Assembly (NCBI GenBank): GCA_023417655.1 | Contig: JAEZFD010000058.1 | Span: 1 to 64,000, forward strand | DNA length: 64,000 nt | Origin: Planctomycetota bacterium | GTDB lineage: Bacteria; Planctomycetota; Planctomycetia; Planctomycetales; Planctomycetaceae | Direction of reading: 5' to 3' | Part shown: positions 22,603 through 32,552 of the stretch, in pieces | Layout: each line of letters starts with the position of its first letter | Numbering within the stretch: the first letter of the stretch is position 1 | Notes under the pieces: generated by a model | The model's database searches: none | What the model was told of the DNA's origin: nothing | What the model saw: the letters and a program-made list of their open reading frames with translations, nothing else | Translations under genes and position numbers: made by a program

Positions 22603-24552
22603 TCAGGGAACTGCGAGTGTCTGTAACTTCTCTCGCGCGAGCGTGTTCTCAGGATCGAGTTGCAAAACCTGTTCAAACTGGTCGCGGGCAGCTGCTAGAT
22701 AGCCTGCCTTGGAGTAGAAGTCTCCAAGCTGAAGTCGGGCTGCGACGTCATGAGGGGTGATTTCGACGACCTTCTGCATGGTCTGAATGGCCTCAGCTTT
22801 TCGCCCCAGTTCCATCAAGCAAGCTGCTTTCATGACCATGGGAGGTGTCGAGCCGGGGAGCATCTGTTCCGCCTTCTCGAAATGAGTGATGGCCTCTGTC
22901 AGCTTCTGCTGTCGCACCGCGAGCTGCCCGAGAGCGAGCTCCAGATCCCTCTCAGCAGGATAGAGTTCCTGGCATTTCAGCAGGACGGCCCGGGCTTCGG
23001 CAAAACGCTCCTTCGTGGTCAACACACTGGCGAGCTGGAGATAAGTCGCGTAGTTCTTCGGTTGCAGGACCAGAGCTGAAGCATAGCTTTGAATGGCGTC
23101 GTCGTACTTACCCAGCACCTGCTGCACAATGCCTAAAGAGTTCTGGACGACCGCCACGTTCGGTTCAAGATCCCGTGCTCGCAGCAAATGGGGTAATGCT
23201 TCTCCAGAATAACGATTGTTGTGCAGATACTTCCCAATTTGATAGTGAGCTCTCCAGTTGGCTTCGTTGACCTCCAAGGCGTGGGTCCACAGAGCAGGAA
23301 CGTTTCGCCAGTGTGAAATCTGAAAGAACGTGAGGAACGCCAGGAACGTCGTGAAGAAGATCGCCGTTCCCCATTTGACCATCGGGCCAAACTTCCACGC
23401 ATCCGGAATGGAAAACAGGAGCCAGCAAAGCGCTGTCAGAAGTCCGATGTGAGGCACATAGCTGTATCGATCGGCATAGGCCTGCATCCCGACCTGCATG
23501 AGTCCCAGTACCGGCAGAAGTGCAATCAGAAACCACAACCAGCCCCAGATCAGCCATGGTTGCCGGCGCCACAAGAGCAGGCAGATGACCGTGATCAAGA
23601 AGATCGCGACGGCTGGAATGACCCAGTCCCAGCCGATGGTCTCGAGGGTTTTGACAGGGTAAAACGCTGTCAGTTCGGTCGGAAGAAACGTTTTCTGCAG
23701 ATACCAGCCGATGGCAGTGATTGCATTCAGAACACGAAATAGCGGTGGAAATCGTCCGGTCCCTGCCATAGCACCTGATTGATCCTGTGCAATGATCGTG
23801 ACAATTCCGAAGACGAACGCCATCAGAAGCAACGGGACTTTTTCGAGGACGAGTCTGAAAATCTTCCGGCTGGGAACCCCCGTCGATTCAGGGGAGAGCA
23901 AGGACGTTCGATTCAGCGGCCAGAAGTCCACCAGCAGGAGGAGAATCGGTAGCGTGACGAGCATTGGTTTTGACAGCAGTCCTAATGCCATGCTGGTCGC
24001 GACGAGAAGGTAGCGTGACCAGTTTGGCCGCTGCGCATACCAGAGATAAACCAGCAGTGTCAGCAACAGGAAGAACGTACTCAGAACGTCTTTCCGCTCG
24101 GCGATCCACACGACCGACTCGACATGAAGTGGATGGATCGCAAACAGCAGTGCGGCCACAAAGCTGGCGTCGCGTCGCCCGGTACTGATTCTCAGAAAGA
24201 GATAAAGCAGGACGCAATTGGCCGCATGGAAGACGAGATTCGTGAAGATGTACCCCGCCGGAGCAGTCCCGAATAGCGTGGTGTCGAGTTGGTAGGACAT
24301 CCACGTCAGTGGCGTGTAGTTGGCAAGGTAGAGCGTGGTCCAGGCATAAACCGCGCCTTCCCATGTCAACCCTTTGGTCACCATCGGGTTTTCGGAGACA
24401 TAGAGAGTGTCGTCGAAGTACACGAACTCGTTCTGAAGTGCTGGCCAGAAGAGTCCTGCGACAGTGAGCAGCAGGAACAGACATGCCCAAACGTCCGCCC
24501 GATTCCGGCGCAAGAGTGGAATCGGTCGCTTTTTGCCGTTCTTCTTCGTCAT
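22603..24552 (-). CDS. Membrane GT-C-type glycosyltransferase with C-terminal TPR repeats (TMTC-like)
   Basis: Protein of 649 aa. The N-terminal 420 residues hold about ten hydrophobic spans, beginning with ADVWACLFLLLTVAGLFWPA. An early luminal loop contains FVYFDDTLYVSENPMV, the acidic FDD pattern typical of GT-C enzymes, and LHVESVVWIAERKDVLSTFF follows, characteristic of the TMTC/PMT-like group. The C-terminal third is a run of tetratricopeptide repeats (for example VVQNSLGIVQQVLGKYDDAI, then LQLASVLTTKERFAEARAVL). It probably transfers a sugar from a lipid carrier on the outer face of the membrane; substrate unknown. The first residues are strongly basic. Confidence 0.82.
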   Translation of the reverse strand: MTKKNGKKRPIPLLRRNRADVWACLFLLLTVAGLFWPALQNEFVYFDDTLYVSENPMVTKGLTWEGAVYAWTTLYLANYTPLTWMSYQLDTTLFGTAPAGYIFTNLVFHAANCVLLYLFLRISTGRRDASFVAALLFAIHPLHVESVVWIAERKDVLSTFFLLLTLLVYLWYAQRPNWSRYLLVATSMALGLLSKPMLVTLPILLLLVDFWPLNRTSLLSPESTGVPSRKIFRLVLEKVPLLLMAFVFGIVTIIAQDQSGAMAGTGRFPPLFRVLNAITAIGWYLQKTFLPTELTAFYPVKTLETIGWDWVIPAVAIFLITVICLLLWRRQPWLIWGWLWFLIALLPVLGLMQVGMQAYADRYSYVPHIGLLTALCWLLFSIPDAWKFGPMVKWGTAIFFTTFLAFLTFFQISHWRNVPALWTHALEVNEANWRAHYQIGKYLHNNRYSGEALPHLLRARDLEPNVAVVQNSLGIVQQVLGKYDDAIQSYASALVLQPKNYATYLQLASVLTTKERFAEARAVLLKCQELYPAERDLELALGQLAVRQQKLTEAITHFEKAEQMLPGSTPPMVMKAACLMELGRKAEAIQTMQKVVEITPHDVAARLQLGDFYSKAGYLAAARDQFEQVLQLDPENTLAREKLQTLAVP

Positions 24553-24733
24553 ACGAGCGGGCCCTGCTTGATCTGTGATCAGGCAGCGATCTTACCCGAT
24601 ATCTCACGGATCCCGCACGGGACCACGATGCGAATAGAGAACTTTAAAGCCTCATGATCTCTGAAGAAGGAGTATGTGCGATCTATTTACAAGACAAGCG
24701 ACTGATGAAAGGGGAGATGTATACTGAGTCTGC

Positions 24734-26983
24734 TTATCTCCGTTTCCGGCCGGTTCCCTTTTTGGAACCGGTCTTGGATTTTTTCCCTTTTCCCCGAGAA
24801 GGCTTCGTTTTGCCGATTTGCTGGGGACCATGTGAATTTCGTCGGGGGTGACGCTCTTTGATGAGCTTGAAGTTGAGGACTCGTCGGTCAACGTCGACAT
24901 GGACCACTTCGACCGTGACCCGATCTCCCAAACGAAAGGCATGTCCATCGCGTCGGGAGATCAGCGATTGGGTGGGGCGGTCAAAGTCGTAATAGTCTGC
25001 CGCCGAGAGTGAACTAATATGCACGAGTCCTTCCACCGGAATTTCGATCCCCCGACAGAAGAAACCGAAGCGGTCGACAGTGGTGATGGTCGCTGTTAAC
25101 TGCTCCCCGAGTCGTTCTTCAAAATAGGAGAGGAGCTTCAGTTTCGTCAGCTCCCGTTCCGCCCGTTCTGCACGACGTTCGGTTGTTGAACAGTGACGTC
25201 CCAGTCGAAGCTGCTCCTCCATGCCAGCTCCACGACTCGACTTCCGCTCGGTGATCAGCGATTCCATCTGACGATGAATTAGAAGATCGGGATAACGCCG
25301 GATCGGACTGGTGAAATGGCAGTACTGAAGTTCGGCCAGTGCGTAATGGCCGAGTTCGACGGGACTGTACTCCGCCTGCTTCATACTGCGGAGCAGGGCG
25401 AAATTGATGGCCTGTTCTTCCTGCTTTCCTTTGACGTTCCAGAGGACCTGCTGGATGTCTCGGCGGCTCTGGGCCCTTTTTAATGGGTAGCCAAGATTGG
25501 CGGTAAACTCTGCGAAAGCTGCCATCTTCTGTTCGGAGGGATCCGCGTGGACACGCCGGAGAAACGTCATGCCCCGGTCATTGAGTTCGGTGGCCACGGC
25601 GATATTCGCGGCCAGCATGAACTCTTCGATGATCTGATGACTTTCATCATGAGCGGCGACGTGGGCTCCGATCACTTTTCCATGGGAATCGAGATCAACC
25701 TTCACTTCAGGCATCTCGAGTTCGAGTGCCCCTTTTTCAAATCTCCGGCGTCGCAACAGCATGGCGAGCGTGTGCATCCTCGTCAGGAGTGCGTGAACCT
25801 CGGGGCTCACTGGATGCTTTCGGTCTGCAGTCGCTTTCCCTTCGATGATCGGAAGAACTTCCTCATAGGCAAACCGCTGAGTCACACGAATCGCTGACCG
25901 GGAGAAACGGGTTCCCACGGGGATGCCATCTGGGTTGAACTCAATGAAGGCCGACATCGTGAAGCGGACCCGTTTTTCCTGCAGCGACGCAAGGCCGTTG
26001 GAGATGACTTCCGGCAGCATGGGGACGACGAGACCGGGCAGGTAGACACTCGTGCCGCGGCGCTCGGCTTCCTTATCCAGTTCGGATCCCGGCTGAACGA
26101 AGTGCGAGACATCGGCGATATGAACTCCGAGATGCCAGTGCCCGTTCTCCCACTGCTCCAGTGAAATCGCATCGTCGAAATCCCGGGCGTCCACGGGATC
26201 GATCGTGACGATGGTCATGCCAGTCAGGTCTTCGCGCTCGTGCAGGTCGTCTTCTCGAAAGTTTTCTGCTTCGAGTCGGGCGGCCGAGAGGACTTTCTCC
26301 GGGAACTCCTGCGGAATGCCGAACTCATGGAGAATCATCTGCGTGTCGACTCCAGGCTCGCCCCGGGGGCCGAGTACCTTCGTCAGAACGCCTTCTCCTT
26401 CCTGACTGACTGTCGGAAACCGCAGAAGTTCGACGACGACTTTGTCGCCCGGAATGGCCCCTTTGGCGCCGGGGTCGCCGACCGCAATGGCCTGTTGTGC
26501 GTCTTTGCCGTCGATCTGGACCCAGCCGAAGCCGTCATCTTCAAAGTAAGTCCCGACGAAAATGTTCGTTGCTCGCTGAACGACATCGACCACGAAGCCT
26601 GCCAGCTTTCCTCCACCGCGACGACGGTTGGAGAGTTTTACGAGGACCTCATCTCCACTCTGAGCATCACGGAGATCATGGGCATCAACGAAAACATCGC
26701 CGTCAACGTTGGTCGGTTTCGGGTCGTGAAGAATGATGTAGGCGTCACCGCTGGAAATCTTCCGGACGATTCCCAGATAAGTGCTGGCGGGACGTCGGGC
26801 CTGCACCCGCCCTGACTCGAGAATTCGAAGTTCCCCTGCGGCGGCCGCTTCCTCCAGTGTCTGCTGGAAATGATCCCAATGCTTTTTTGTGACACCCAGT
26901 TTCTTCGCCAGGGCCTTGGCTTTCACCGGGACATAACCAGGTCGCTGGATGAACTCGGAGATCTGGGTGCGAAGGCTCGACAT
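24734..26983 (-). CDS. rnr: Ribonuclease R
   Basis: 3'-5' exoribonuclease of the RNB family that degrades structured RNA. The protein has 749 aa. In order there are an N-terminal winged-helix segment (residues 5-60), cold-shock domains, the RNB catalytic core with DPVDARDFDDAISLE (the Asp cluster that binds Mg) and HIADVSHFVQPGSELDKEA, CHFTSPIRRYPDLLIHRQM, and a C-terminal S1 domain (RFGFFCRGIEIPVEGLVHIS). A Lys/Arg-rich tail of about 35 residues, as in RNase R, favours this over RNase II. AGGA lies 6 nt before the ATG. A second RNB enzyme of the RNase II type is the only realistic alternative. Confidence 0.95.
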   Translation of the reverse strand: MSSLRTQISEFIQRPGYVPVKAKALAKKLGVTKKHWDHFQQTLEEAAAAGELRILESGRVQARRPASTYLGIVRKISSGDAYIILHDPKPTNVDGDVFVDAHDLRDAQSGDEVLVKLSNRRRGGGKLAGFVVDVVQRATNIFVGTYFEDDGFGWVQIDGKDAQQAIAVGDPGAKGAIPGDKVVVELLRFPTVSQEGEGVLTKVLGPRGEPGVDTQMILHEFGIPQEFPEKVLSAARLEAENFREDDLHEREDLTGMTIVTIDPVDARDFDDAISLEQWENGHWHLGVHIADVSHFVQPGSELDKEAERRGTSVYLPGLVVPMLPEVISNGLASLQEKRVRFTMSAFIEFNPDGIPVGTRFSRSAIRVTQRFAYEEVLPIIEGKATADRKHPVSPEVHALLTRMHTLAMLLRRRRFEKGALELEMPEVKVDLDSHGKVIGAHVAAHDESHQIIEEFMLAANIAVATELNDRGMTFLRRVHADPSEQKMAAFAEFTANLGYPLKRAQSRRDIQQVLWNVKGKQEEQAINFALLRSMKQAEYSPVELGHYALAELQYCHFTSPIRRYPDLLIHRQMESLITERKSSRGAGMEEQLRLGRHCSTTERRAERAERELTKLKLLSYFEERLGEQLTATITTVDRFGFFCRGIEIPVEGLVHISSLSAADYYDFDRPTQSLISRRDGHAFRLGDRVTVEVVHVDVDRRVLNFKLIKERHPRRNSHGPQQIGKTKPSRGKGKKSKTGSKKGTGRKRR

Positions 26984-27833
26984 ACGACATCCTGTTTCGA
27001 CGGTGAGGAAGATGCGGGTTCTCGGGGCTTTGCGTCACCGGCTTCGTGCGGGATGCCCTTGATGCGAAGCGATGCACAGGAAATTGATCGATGGGAGTAC
27101 AGATTGGTTGCCGCGCGGTCGCAGGCGACCGCTTTGTGGTTGATGGGAGATCAATCCGGAAGACCCTGGAAGTCCCGATTGGTCAGGAACTTCATGTATG
27201 GGTACATAGATCCGACACTGTCCATTCTCGACGAGAATTTCAAAACCGCAACAGGTGCAATCTTCGGACTCCGATGATCGGCCCATTAAATGCCGATGGG
27301 CTCTGGTCAGATGATCCGGGTCCAAATAATCCGGACTGGTTACAGCTGCGACGACAAGCAAAAGAGAGTCGCCGATTGGGTGAGAATTCTTAGAAGGCAC
27401 GCGGGAGAAACCGCGGTTCGCTCACAGCAGAAATAAGAACAGGCGCCTTCAAGACCGCCTTGAAGACGCCTGTAGTGCTCATGCAGGAGCGGGCAGATCC
27501 TGCCTTAGCGAGAGCAACTCATCGCAGTTCCCGTGCCAACCTGCGAATTACGTCATTTCTCAACTTGCGCACCCACTTTTCGACAGGTGCGTGCAGAAAC
27601 GCACAGGTGCGGTTTACTTCCGTACAGCAAAACAGTGCAGCTGACCGCGGCTGATTTTTCGTCACACCAAAACGCAGTGAAATTCTCCCGGACTGAATCC
27701 GCGATTGAGATCAGCGAGAGAATGGAACTCGATGGGCAGAGTGGTCTCAGTGAGGGGTGAAAGCCAGCTGCGATAAATTCTCCTGCGCCCCGAAGTCAAT
27801 GTGTTCGACCTGGTCTGTCGGGGCGTATGAATG
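26984..27833. other. Intergenic region upstream of rnr
   Basis: About 850 bp without a supported gene. Short frames exist but lack ribosome binding sites and recognisable domains. It contains the hairpin at 27439-27473 described separately, and presumably the rnr promoter, which I could not place. Confidence 0.5.
27439..27473 (-). terminator. Terminator-like hairpin
   Basis: ACAGGCG-C-CTTCAAG pairs with CTTGAAG-A-CGCCTGT around a 5-nt loop. On the minus strand it is followed by a moderately T-rich stretch (TCTTATTTCTG). It has no obvious gene just upstream of it on that strand except the lipoprotein at 27962, which already has its own terminator. Confidence 0.45.
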
Positions 27834-27876
27834 AAAACAGGTGCGGCGTCGCAAGGACGTCGCACCTGTTTGGCGA
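27834..27876 (-). terminator. Intrinsic terminator of the repeat-rich lipoprotein gene
   Basis: AAACAGGTGCG and CGCACCTGTTT pair, continued by GACGT/GCGTC across a G-T position, with a 5-nt loop. On the minus strand the stem is followed by TTTTCATTC. It lies about 90 bp past the stop codon of the gene at 27962-28516. Confidence 0.8.
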
Positions 27877-27961
27877 TTCAATTGAGTCGGAACGAGGGAT
27901 CACGACCTGACGTGGCTCTCTCGAGCGGCGCCAGGAGGGGATTGTCTCACTGCGTCAGAGA

Positions 27962-28516
27962 TTACTGACGGAAGAAATCACTCGGTCCGCGATGGGTGTA
28001 GTACGGGTAAACAACCGCACCGCCAACCGCATTCGGCTGTGGATAGACCAGGTTATTCGGGACGATGTAGTCGTAGCTGTGGACGTCCTGCGGGCAGATG
28101 TTCAACCCATAGTGACCTCCATGATGTCGCCCGTGACGACCACCATGGCCGTATCCCGGTGGACAATCAGCAGGATAACCCTGCTCATATCCAGGTGGGC
28201 AGTTGGCGGGATATCCCTGCCCGTATCCTCCCGGTGGGCAACCAGGACCGCCGACTTCGCCTGACCCTGTGGTCTGGAAGTGAGTCACACTTGTGCTGTG
28301 ATGCTGCTGATAGTGATCGTGTACTTCACTCAATCCTGCGCGGATCGGTTTGTGATAGTACCCCGCCGGAGTGACCCCTTCGGCGGGTGTGGCCGCCGCC
28401 ATTGGCGGTTCCGCAGGGCTCTGGCCACGAATGGTGGCCGTTCCCAGAGATTGGCAGCCGCTGCTGAAGCTGACCAGTAACGCCGCCAGCGCCCATCCGT
28501 GGATTGCTCGCTTCAT
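27962..28516 (-). CDS. Gly/Tyr/Pro/His-rich lipoprotein
   Basis: Protein of 184 aa with a lipoprotein signal peptide (MKRAIHGWALAALLVSFSSG, lipobox Cys next). I chose the ATG at 28516 because AGAGGAA lies 8 nt upstream and the signal peptide starts there; the frame is open further 5'. The middle has a short tandem repeat of the type CPPGY-x-QGYPA, present about three times, then a His/Gly-rich stretch (GHGGRHGRHHGGHYG). The His cluster could bind metal and the Cys residues in the repeats could cross-link, but this is inference. A terminator follows. No homologous family was recognised. Confidence 0.75.
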   Translation of the reverse strand: MKRAIHGWALAALLVSFSSGCQSLGTATIRGQSPAEPPMAAATPAEGVTPAGYYHKPIRAGLSEVHDHYQQHHSTSVTHFQTTGSGEVGGPGCPPGGYGQGYPANCPPGYEQGYPADCPPGYGHGGRHGRHHGGHYGLNICPQDVHSYDYIVPNNLVYPQPNAVGGAVVYPYYTHRGPSDFFRQ

Positions 28517-29033
28517 GTCCCGTGTTCCTCTCATTGAGTCAAACAAGCGTCTCGGGTGAATAGACGGTCCGCACGGCCCCTGCAGGTCGGGCATGCGACT
28601 GGAACTGGTCCAGAGCGTGCCACAGAGTTTCCTGAGAGTCAGATTCTGTCGTGCTGAGACTGTATTTCTTACATTCACCTGGGCCGATTGACGCGATCTG
28701 TCGATTTCCGGCCTTACGCATCGGGCGAGACGACTGCCTGCGATGCCCCCCTTTTCGGTCAGATGCCTGCCAAAGCAGAACGCCCCCGACCGAAAACAAT
28801 CCTTCTTTCTTCGTTATCGGCAGGCTGCGAGGAAAAATGCGAAAAATCCTTGAGAATCGCACTCTGGGAGTATTCGTGAATCGCCGAAAACCTTGCAGTG
28901 TTTTCCTGATCGGCATAGAGTAACATCCGGATTGCAGCCCCGACCCGGGTCACAGCCTCATGGATGCTGAGGTGACCCGATTTGACAACTTCGGGCGATT
29001 TGAGATTGATTGCTCCCAACGAGGGGAAAACGA
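28517..29033. other. Divergent intergenic region
   Basis: About 500 bp between the minus-strand lipoprotein gene and the plus-strand TIM-barrel gene. It should hold promoters for both. I saw no supported gene, tRNA or strong hairpin. Confidence 0.4.
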
Positions 29034-29774
29034 GTGTTTGTCGCCATTTCTACCCGCTGCTTCGCCGAAACGGATTTTTGGCAGGCGCTCGATCAGATCA
29101 CCGACCTGGAGTTTGATCGAGTCGAAATCTGGATGGATGAGAAGGGGACATTAAAGCCGTCTTATCTGACGGCGAATGCGGAAGAATTCATCGCAAAGAT
29201 GCGTGACCGCACTCGATTGTCTCCCATCGCAATGACTTTCGCTCACGATGTCGACGCAGCAACATTCCAGTCCATCTGCCGAATAGCCAAGGCCCTTCGG
29301 ATTTCGCAGATTGTGATCCCCTCGTCTCCGCTGGGGACGCCATTTAATCTGGAGATCGATCGACTCCGTGCTCTGGTGGCAACCGCCACCTCCAACGGCG
29401 TTCGCGTAGGTCTGAAGACCCAAAGTGGTCGGCTCAGTGGCGACGCTCACACGGCAGTGGAACTCTGTCAGGCCGTCGACAAGCTTGGGCTGGCATTTGA
29501 CCCCAGCTATTTTCTCGATCCCAAAACGGTCGAAAGCGTGATGTCGCTTGTCGCCCCCTATACGCTGCACGTTCATTTGCGCGATTCAACCGTGAATCAG
29601 ATTCAGGTGCAGGTCGGGCTGGGCGAGGTGGATTACAGCGCCTTGATCACGCTCCTTGAACGGGAACGGTACTCGCGGGCGATCTCCATCGAGTTGCTTC
29701 CTGAGCATCTCGAACAGGAGAGCCGTCCATTGGAACTCCGCAAGTTGCGAATGCTGCTGGAATCTCTGCTATAG
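29034..29774 (+). CDS. Sugar phosphate isomerase/epimerase-type TIM-barrel protein
   Basis: Protein of 246 aa from a GTG start with AGGGGA 6 nt upstream; the frame is open slightly further to a TTG at 29010. The sequence follows the xylose-isomerase-like (AP endonuclease 2 family) barrel: an N-terminal strand VFVAISTRCFAETDFWQALD, a metal-ligand-type FDRVEIWMD early on, FDPSYFLD in the middle, YTLHVHLRDSTV (His and Asp) and a C-terminal SIELLPEHLEQ. It probably isomerises or epimerises a sugar or related polyol in the cytoplasm. Substrate cannot be told. The peptidase gene downstream is about 260 bp away and may be independent. Confidence 0.75.
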   Translation: MFVAISTRCFAETDFWQALDQITDLEFDRVEIWMDEKGTLKPSYLTANAEEFIAKMRDRTRLSPIAMTFAHDVDAATFQSICRIAKALRISQIVIPSSPLGTPFNLEIDRLRALVATATSNGVRVGLKTQSGRLSGDAHTAVELCQAVDKLGLAFDPSYFLDPKTVESVMSLVAPYTLHVHLRDSTVNQIQVQVGLGEVDYSALITLLERERYSRAISIELLPEHLEQESRPLELRKLRMLLESLL

Positions 29775-30030
29775 AGGCAGGCTGCTTTTTCCAGTGCCCC
29801 GGCAAACGCGCGTTCTGATCGATAAAAGACTCAATTCAGCGTGCCAATGTCGGGCAGACCAAGAAGCAGAGTCGTTTTACTGGATAGCACGGGCCTGGTA
29901 GTGCAGCTGCACACAGGATTGCTTTGGCAGGGGAGTCGACTGAAGTCGCTCTCGTCGAGTCGCGTCCGGTCTGTCTGCCGCACGAGACAATAATGGCACA
30001 GGGTGGTCCTTCCACTCAGGAGAATGCACG

Positions 30031-31146
30031 GTGACCGATCCCCGTCTTGATCGTCTGGCAGAAGTTCTCGTCTCTCACAGCTGCCAGCTCCAGCCCGGCG
30101 AGAACGTTCTGATCGAGGCCTTCGATCTGCCTGAGCCTGATCTGATCTGCCGACTGGTGGAACGGGCGGCCGCAGTCGGAGCACGTCCATTTGTTTCTAT
30201 CAAGAACAACACGGTGCTCCGTTCTCTCTACCGTACGGCAACGACCGAGTCGCTTGGGCTGGCGGGGCAGTTCGAATCGAACGTCATGTCGCAGATGCAG
30301 GCGTACATCGGTGTGCGTGGCAGCGCGAACAGCGAGGAATTGTCGGACGTCCCTGGCACGCAGCTGGATCTCGTGCAGCAGCACATCTGGAAGCCTGTGC
30401 ATATTGAACTGCGGGTCGCGAACACGAAATGGGTCGTACTTCGATACCCGACTCCGTCGTTTGCCCAGTCGGCTCGAATGAGTTCTTCGGCTTTTGAAGA
30501 CTTCTATTTCAATGTCTGTACCACTGATTATCAGGCAATGGCCCGGAATCAGGAGCCTTTGAAACAGCTGATGTTGGCGACCGATCAGGTGCGGATCGTC
30601 TCCCCCGAAACGGATCTCGAATTCTCCATCAGGGACATTCCGGTTGTGACCTGTAATGGCCGTCGCAATATCCCGGACGGTGAAGTCTTCACGGCGCCGA
30701 TTCGTGACAGTCTGAACGGTGTCATCACCTACAACGCTGGGTCACGTTATCAGGGAACGATCTTTGAGAAGGTTCGGTTTGAATTTAAAGACGGGAAGAT
30801 TGTTTCGGCGAGTTGCCAGGGGCAGACGAAACGACTGAACGAAATTCTGGATTCAGACGAAGGAGCCCGTTACGTCGGAGAATGGTCTCTGGGCTGCAAT
30901 AACCAGATTCGACATCCGATGCTCGATACGCTGTTCGATGAAAAAATCGGCGGGTCGATGCACCTGACTCCCGGCAATGCGTATTCCACCGCTGACAACG
31001 GAAACCGCAGTGCCGTTCACTGGGATCTGGTGCTGATTCAGACACCGGAATACGGCGGGGGAGAGGTCTGGTTCGACGGAAAGCTGATTCGTAAAGACGG
31101 CCGCTTCCTGCTTCCAGAACTTGAGCCCCTCAACGCCGGTCTATAA
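30031..31146 (+). CDS. M29-family metallo-aminopeptidase
   Basis: Protein of 371 aa, the usual length for thermophilic-type aminopeptidases such as AmpS. The start is GTG with CAGGAG 8 nt upstream. Family metal ligands can be placed: Glu218 (PDGEVFTAP), Glu284 (GEWSLGCN), His311 (MHLTPGNAY), Tyr318, His330 and Asp332 (AVHWDLV). These build the dinuclear metal site that removes N-terminal residues from peptides. No signal peptide is present, so it acts in the cytoplasm. Confidence 0.92.
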   Translation: MTDPRLDRLAEVLVSHSCQLQPGENVLIEAFDLPEPDLICRLVERAAAVGARPFVSIKNNTVLRSLYRTATTESLGLAGQFESNVMSQMQAYIGVRGSANSEELSDVPGTQLDLVQQHIWKPVHIELRVANTKWVVLRYPTPSFAQSARMSSSAFEDFYFNVCTTDYQAMARNQEPLKQLMLATDQVRIVSPETDLEFSIRDIPVVTCNGRRNIPDGEVFTAPIRDSLNGVITYNAGSRYQGTIFEKVRFEFKDGKIVSASCQGQTKRLNEILDSDEGARYVGEWSLGCNNQIRHPMLDTLFDEKIGGSMHLTPGNAYSTADNGNRSAVHWDLVLIQTPEYGGGEVWFDGKLIRKDGRFLLPELEPLNAGL

Positions 31147-31305
31147 GCGACCATCGGGGCTGGATAACAGTGAGATAACGGCAGACTCCTCTCCCCAAAG
31201 TTTCTGATCGACGTGTTATGTTATTTGTTTTGATCGATGCTTAGGATGTGGGAACCTCGCTTCGCTGGTTCCCCACCTTTAGTCCGCATTGATCTGGATG
31301 ATGAC

Positions 31306-32166
31306 ATGACCGATGCCGCTTTTTCGGTTTCGCCTGCATTGTCTGCTGCGCCCTCTCGCTCGCGCATTCGGGTCTGGGCCTTCTGGTCGTCAGTGCTCTT
31401 TCTGACTCTGATACTGGGACTGGCCATCTGGTATGTCCTGCACATGGTGCTCCCCCGCAACTTCAAGGGGAACGGTGATCCTGTCACGTTGAACCTACAC
31501 GGCGGACCGTTCGACATTCAGTATTACTCGTCCGGGAAGGGGAAGCCGAAGGGGATCGTCGTTCTCGGCACAGGGCAAGGGGGGTGGTCTTACTGGGAAG
31601 AGAACACCGCTCAGAATCTGTTGAGGCAAGGCTATGTCGTTGCCGGCTGGGACTGTCGGAAGTTCGCCGACTCCCGGGAGTACAATCAACAGGAACTAGC
31701 TGACGGATTCACTGCGGCAGCGGAGACCGCGCGACGCTTGTCACATGCAGGCCCAGTCCCGGTCTGGTACGGGGGATGGTCCACTGGGGCCGAACAATCT
31801 GTTGCGGCCGCCGCCTCTGACCACCGTCCCTCTCATCTGGTCGGTCTGCTGCTCGCTGCTCCGGCCAGTCGTGGGCGATATGGCATGACCACGTCTGATC
31901 TGCTGGGAGTAACTCCGACCGGAGATGGAAGCTTCGGGCTCGCCGACTTCGCTGAAGACCTGAAGGGAATCAAAGTCGTGCAGTTCGAGGCCGGACTCGA
32001 CGTGATGGATGACACCACCTGGCTCGAAGATCTGCACGTTCCGACAAAAGTTATCGAGTTACCCACCTCGCTACATGACATGGGCGGTGCGGGCCCTGAG
32101 TTCCAGGAATGTCTGGTGAAGGGCATCCAGTGGACTCTCGAGAAGCCGTCGACGCTTACCAACTGA
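31306..32166 (+). CDS. Membrane-anchored alpha/beta hydrolase, VirJ/AcvB-like
   Basis: Protein of about 286 aa from the ATG at 31306; the frame is open to 31237 and the start is not certain. One membrane span (VWAFWSSVLFLTLILGLAIW) near the N-terminus is followed by an exported alpha/beta domain with GIVVLGTGQGGWSYWE and a nucleophile elbow GGWSTGAEQS. LPTSLHDMGG near the end can supply the catalytic His. The layout matches the VirJ domain of the AcvB/VirJ family, a periplasmic hydrolase group linked in other bacteria to membrane lipid turnover. Function here is inferred. Confidence 0.65.
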   Translation: MTDAAFSVSPALSAAPSRSRIRVWAFWSSVLFLTLILGLAIWYVLHMVLPRNFKGNGDPVTLNLHGGPFDIQYYSSGKGKPKGIVVLGTGQGGWSYWEENTAQNLLRQGYVVAGWDCRKFADSREYNQQELADGFTAAAETARRLSHAGPVPVWYGGWSTGAEQSVAAAASDHRPSHLVGLLLAAPASRGRYGMTTSDLLGVTPTGDGSFGLADFAEDLKGIKVVQFEAGLDVMDDTTWLEDLHVPTKVIELPTSLHDMGGAGPEFQECLVKGIQWTLEKPSTLTN

Positions 32167-32552
32167 CTGCTGGCAAAGAGCGGGCTTACAGCGAACATGC
32201 TGTGGGACCAGTGCTCCGCGTGTCTGTGATCCGCGGTCGGGTGTGGAATCCACTTGCGATGAAGTCGCCGGCTCGTGAGACGGCGTTCCGTTGGCTCAGG
32301 GAACAGTCCTTCGCTCCTCAGACGTCATTGCATGAAAATGCCGCAATTGACGTAAAGAGATGTCAGTTATTGAGCTGAGAACACTTCATCAAAACCCCAG
32401 TGGCTGATGACACCCGCCTCGATGCCGCGACGGGCGCAGGACTTGCGAGATGTCTTTCCTGTCAAATGAGGCTGCAAATTGGCGGCAGACCCGTTCTGGT
32501 TGAATGGGAAAACGACCGTCGGTGAGTACTTCAACGATGGAGGAAAGAGACC
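32167..32552. other. Intergenic region
   Basis: About 385 bp between the hydrolase and the small acidic protein. No gene is supported; overlapping short frames lack ribosome binding sites. The last bases carry GGAGG for the next gene. Confidence 0.4.
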
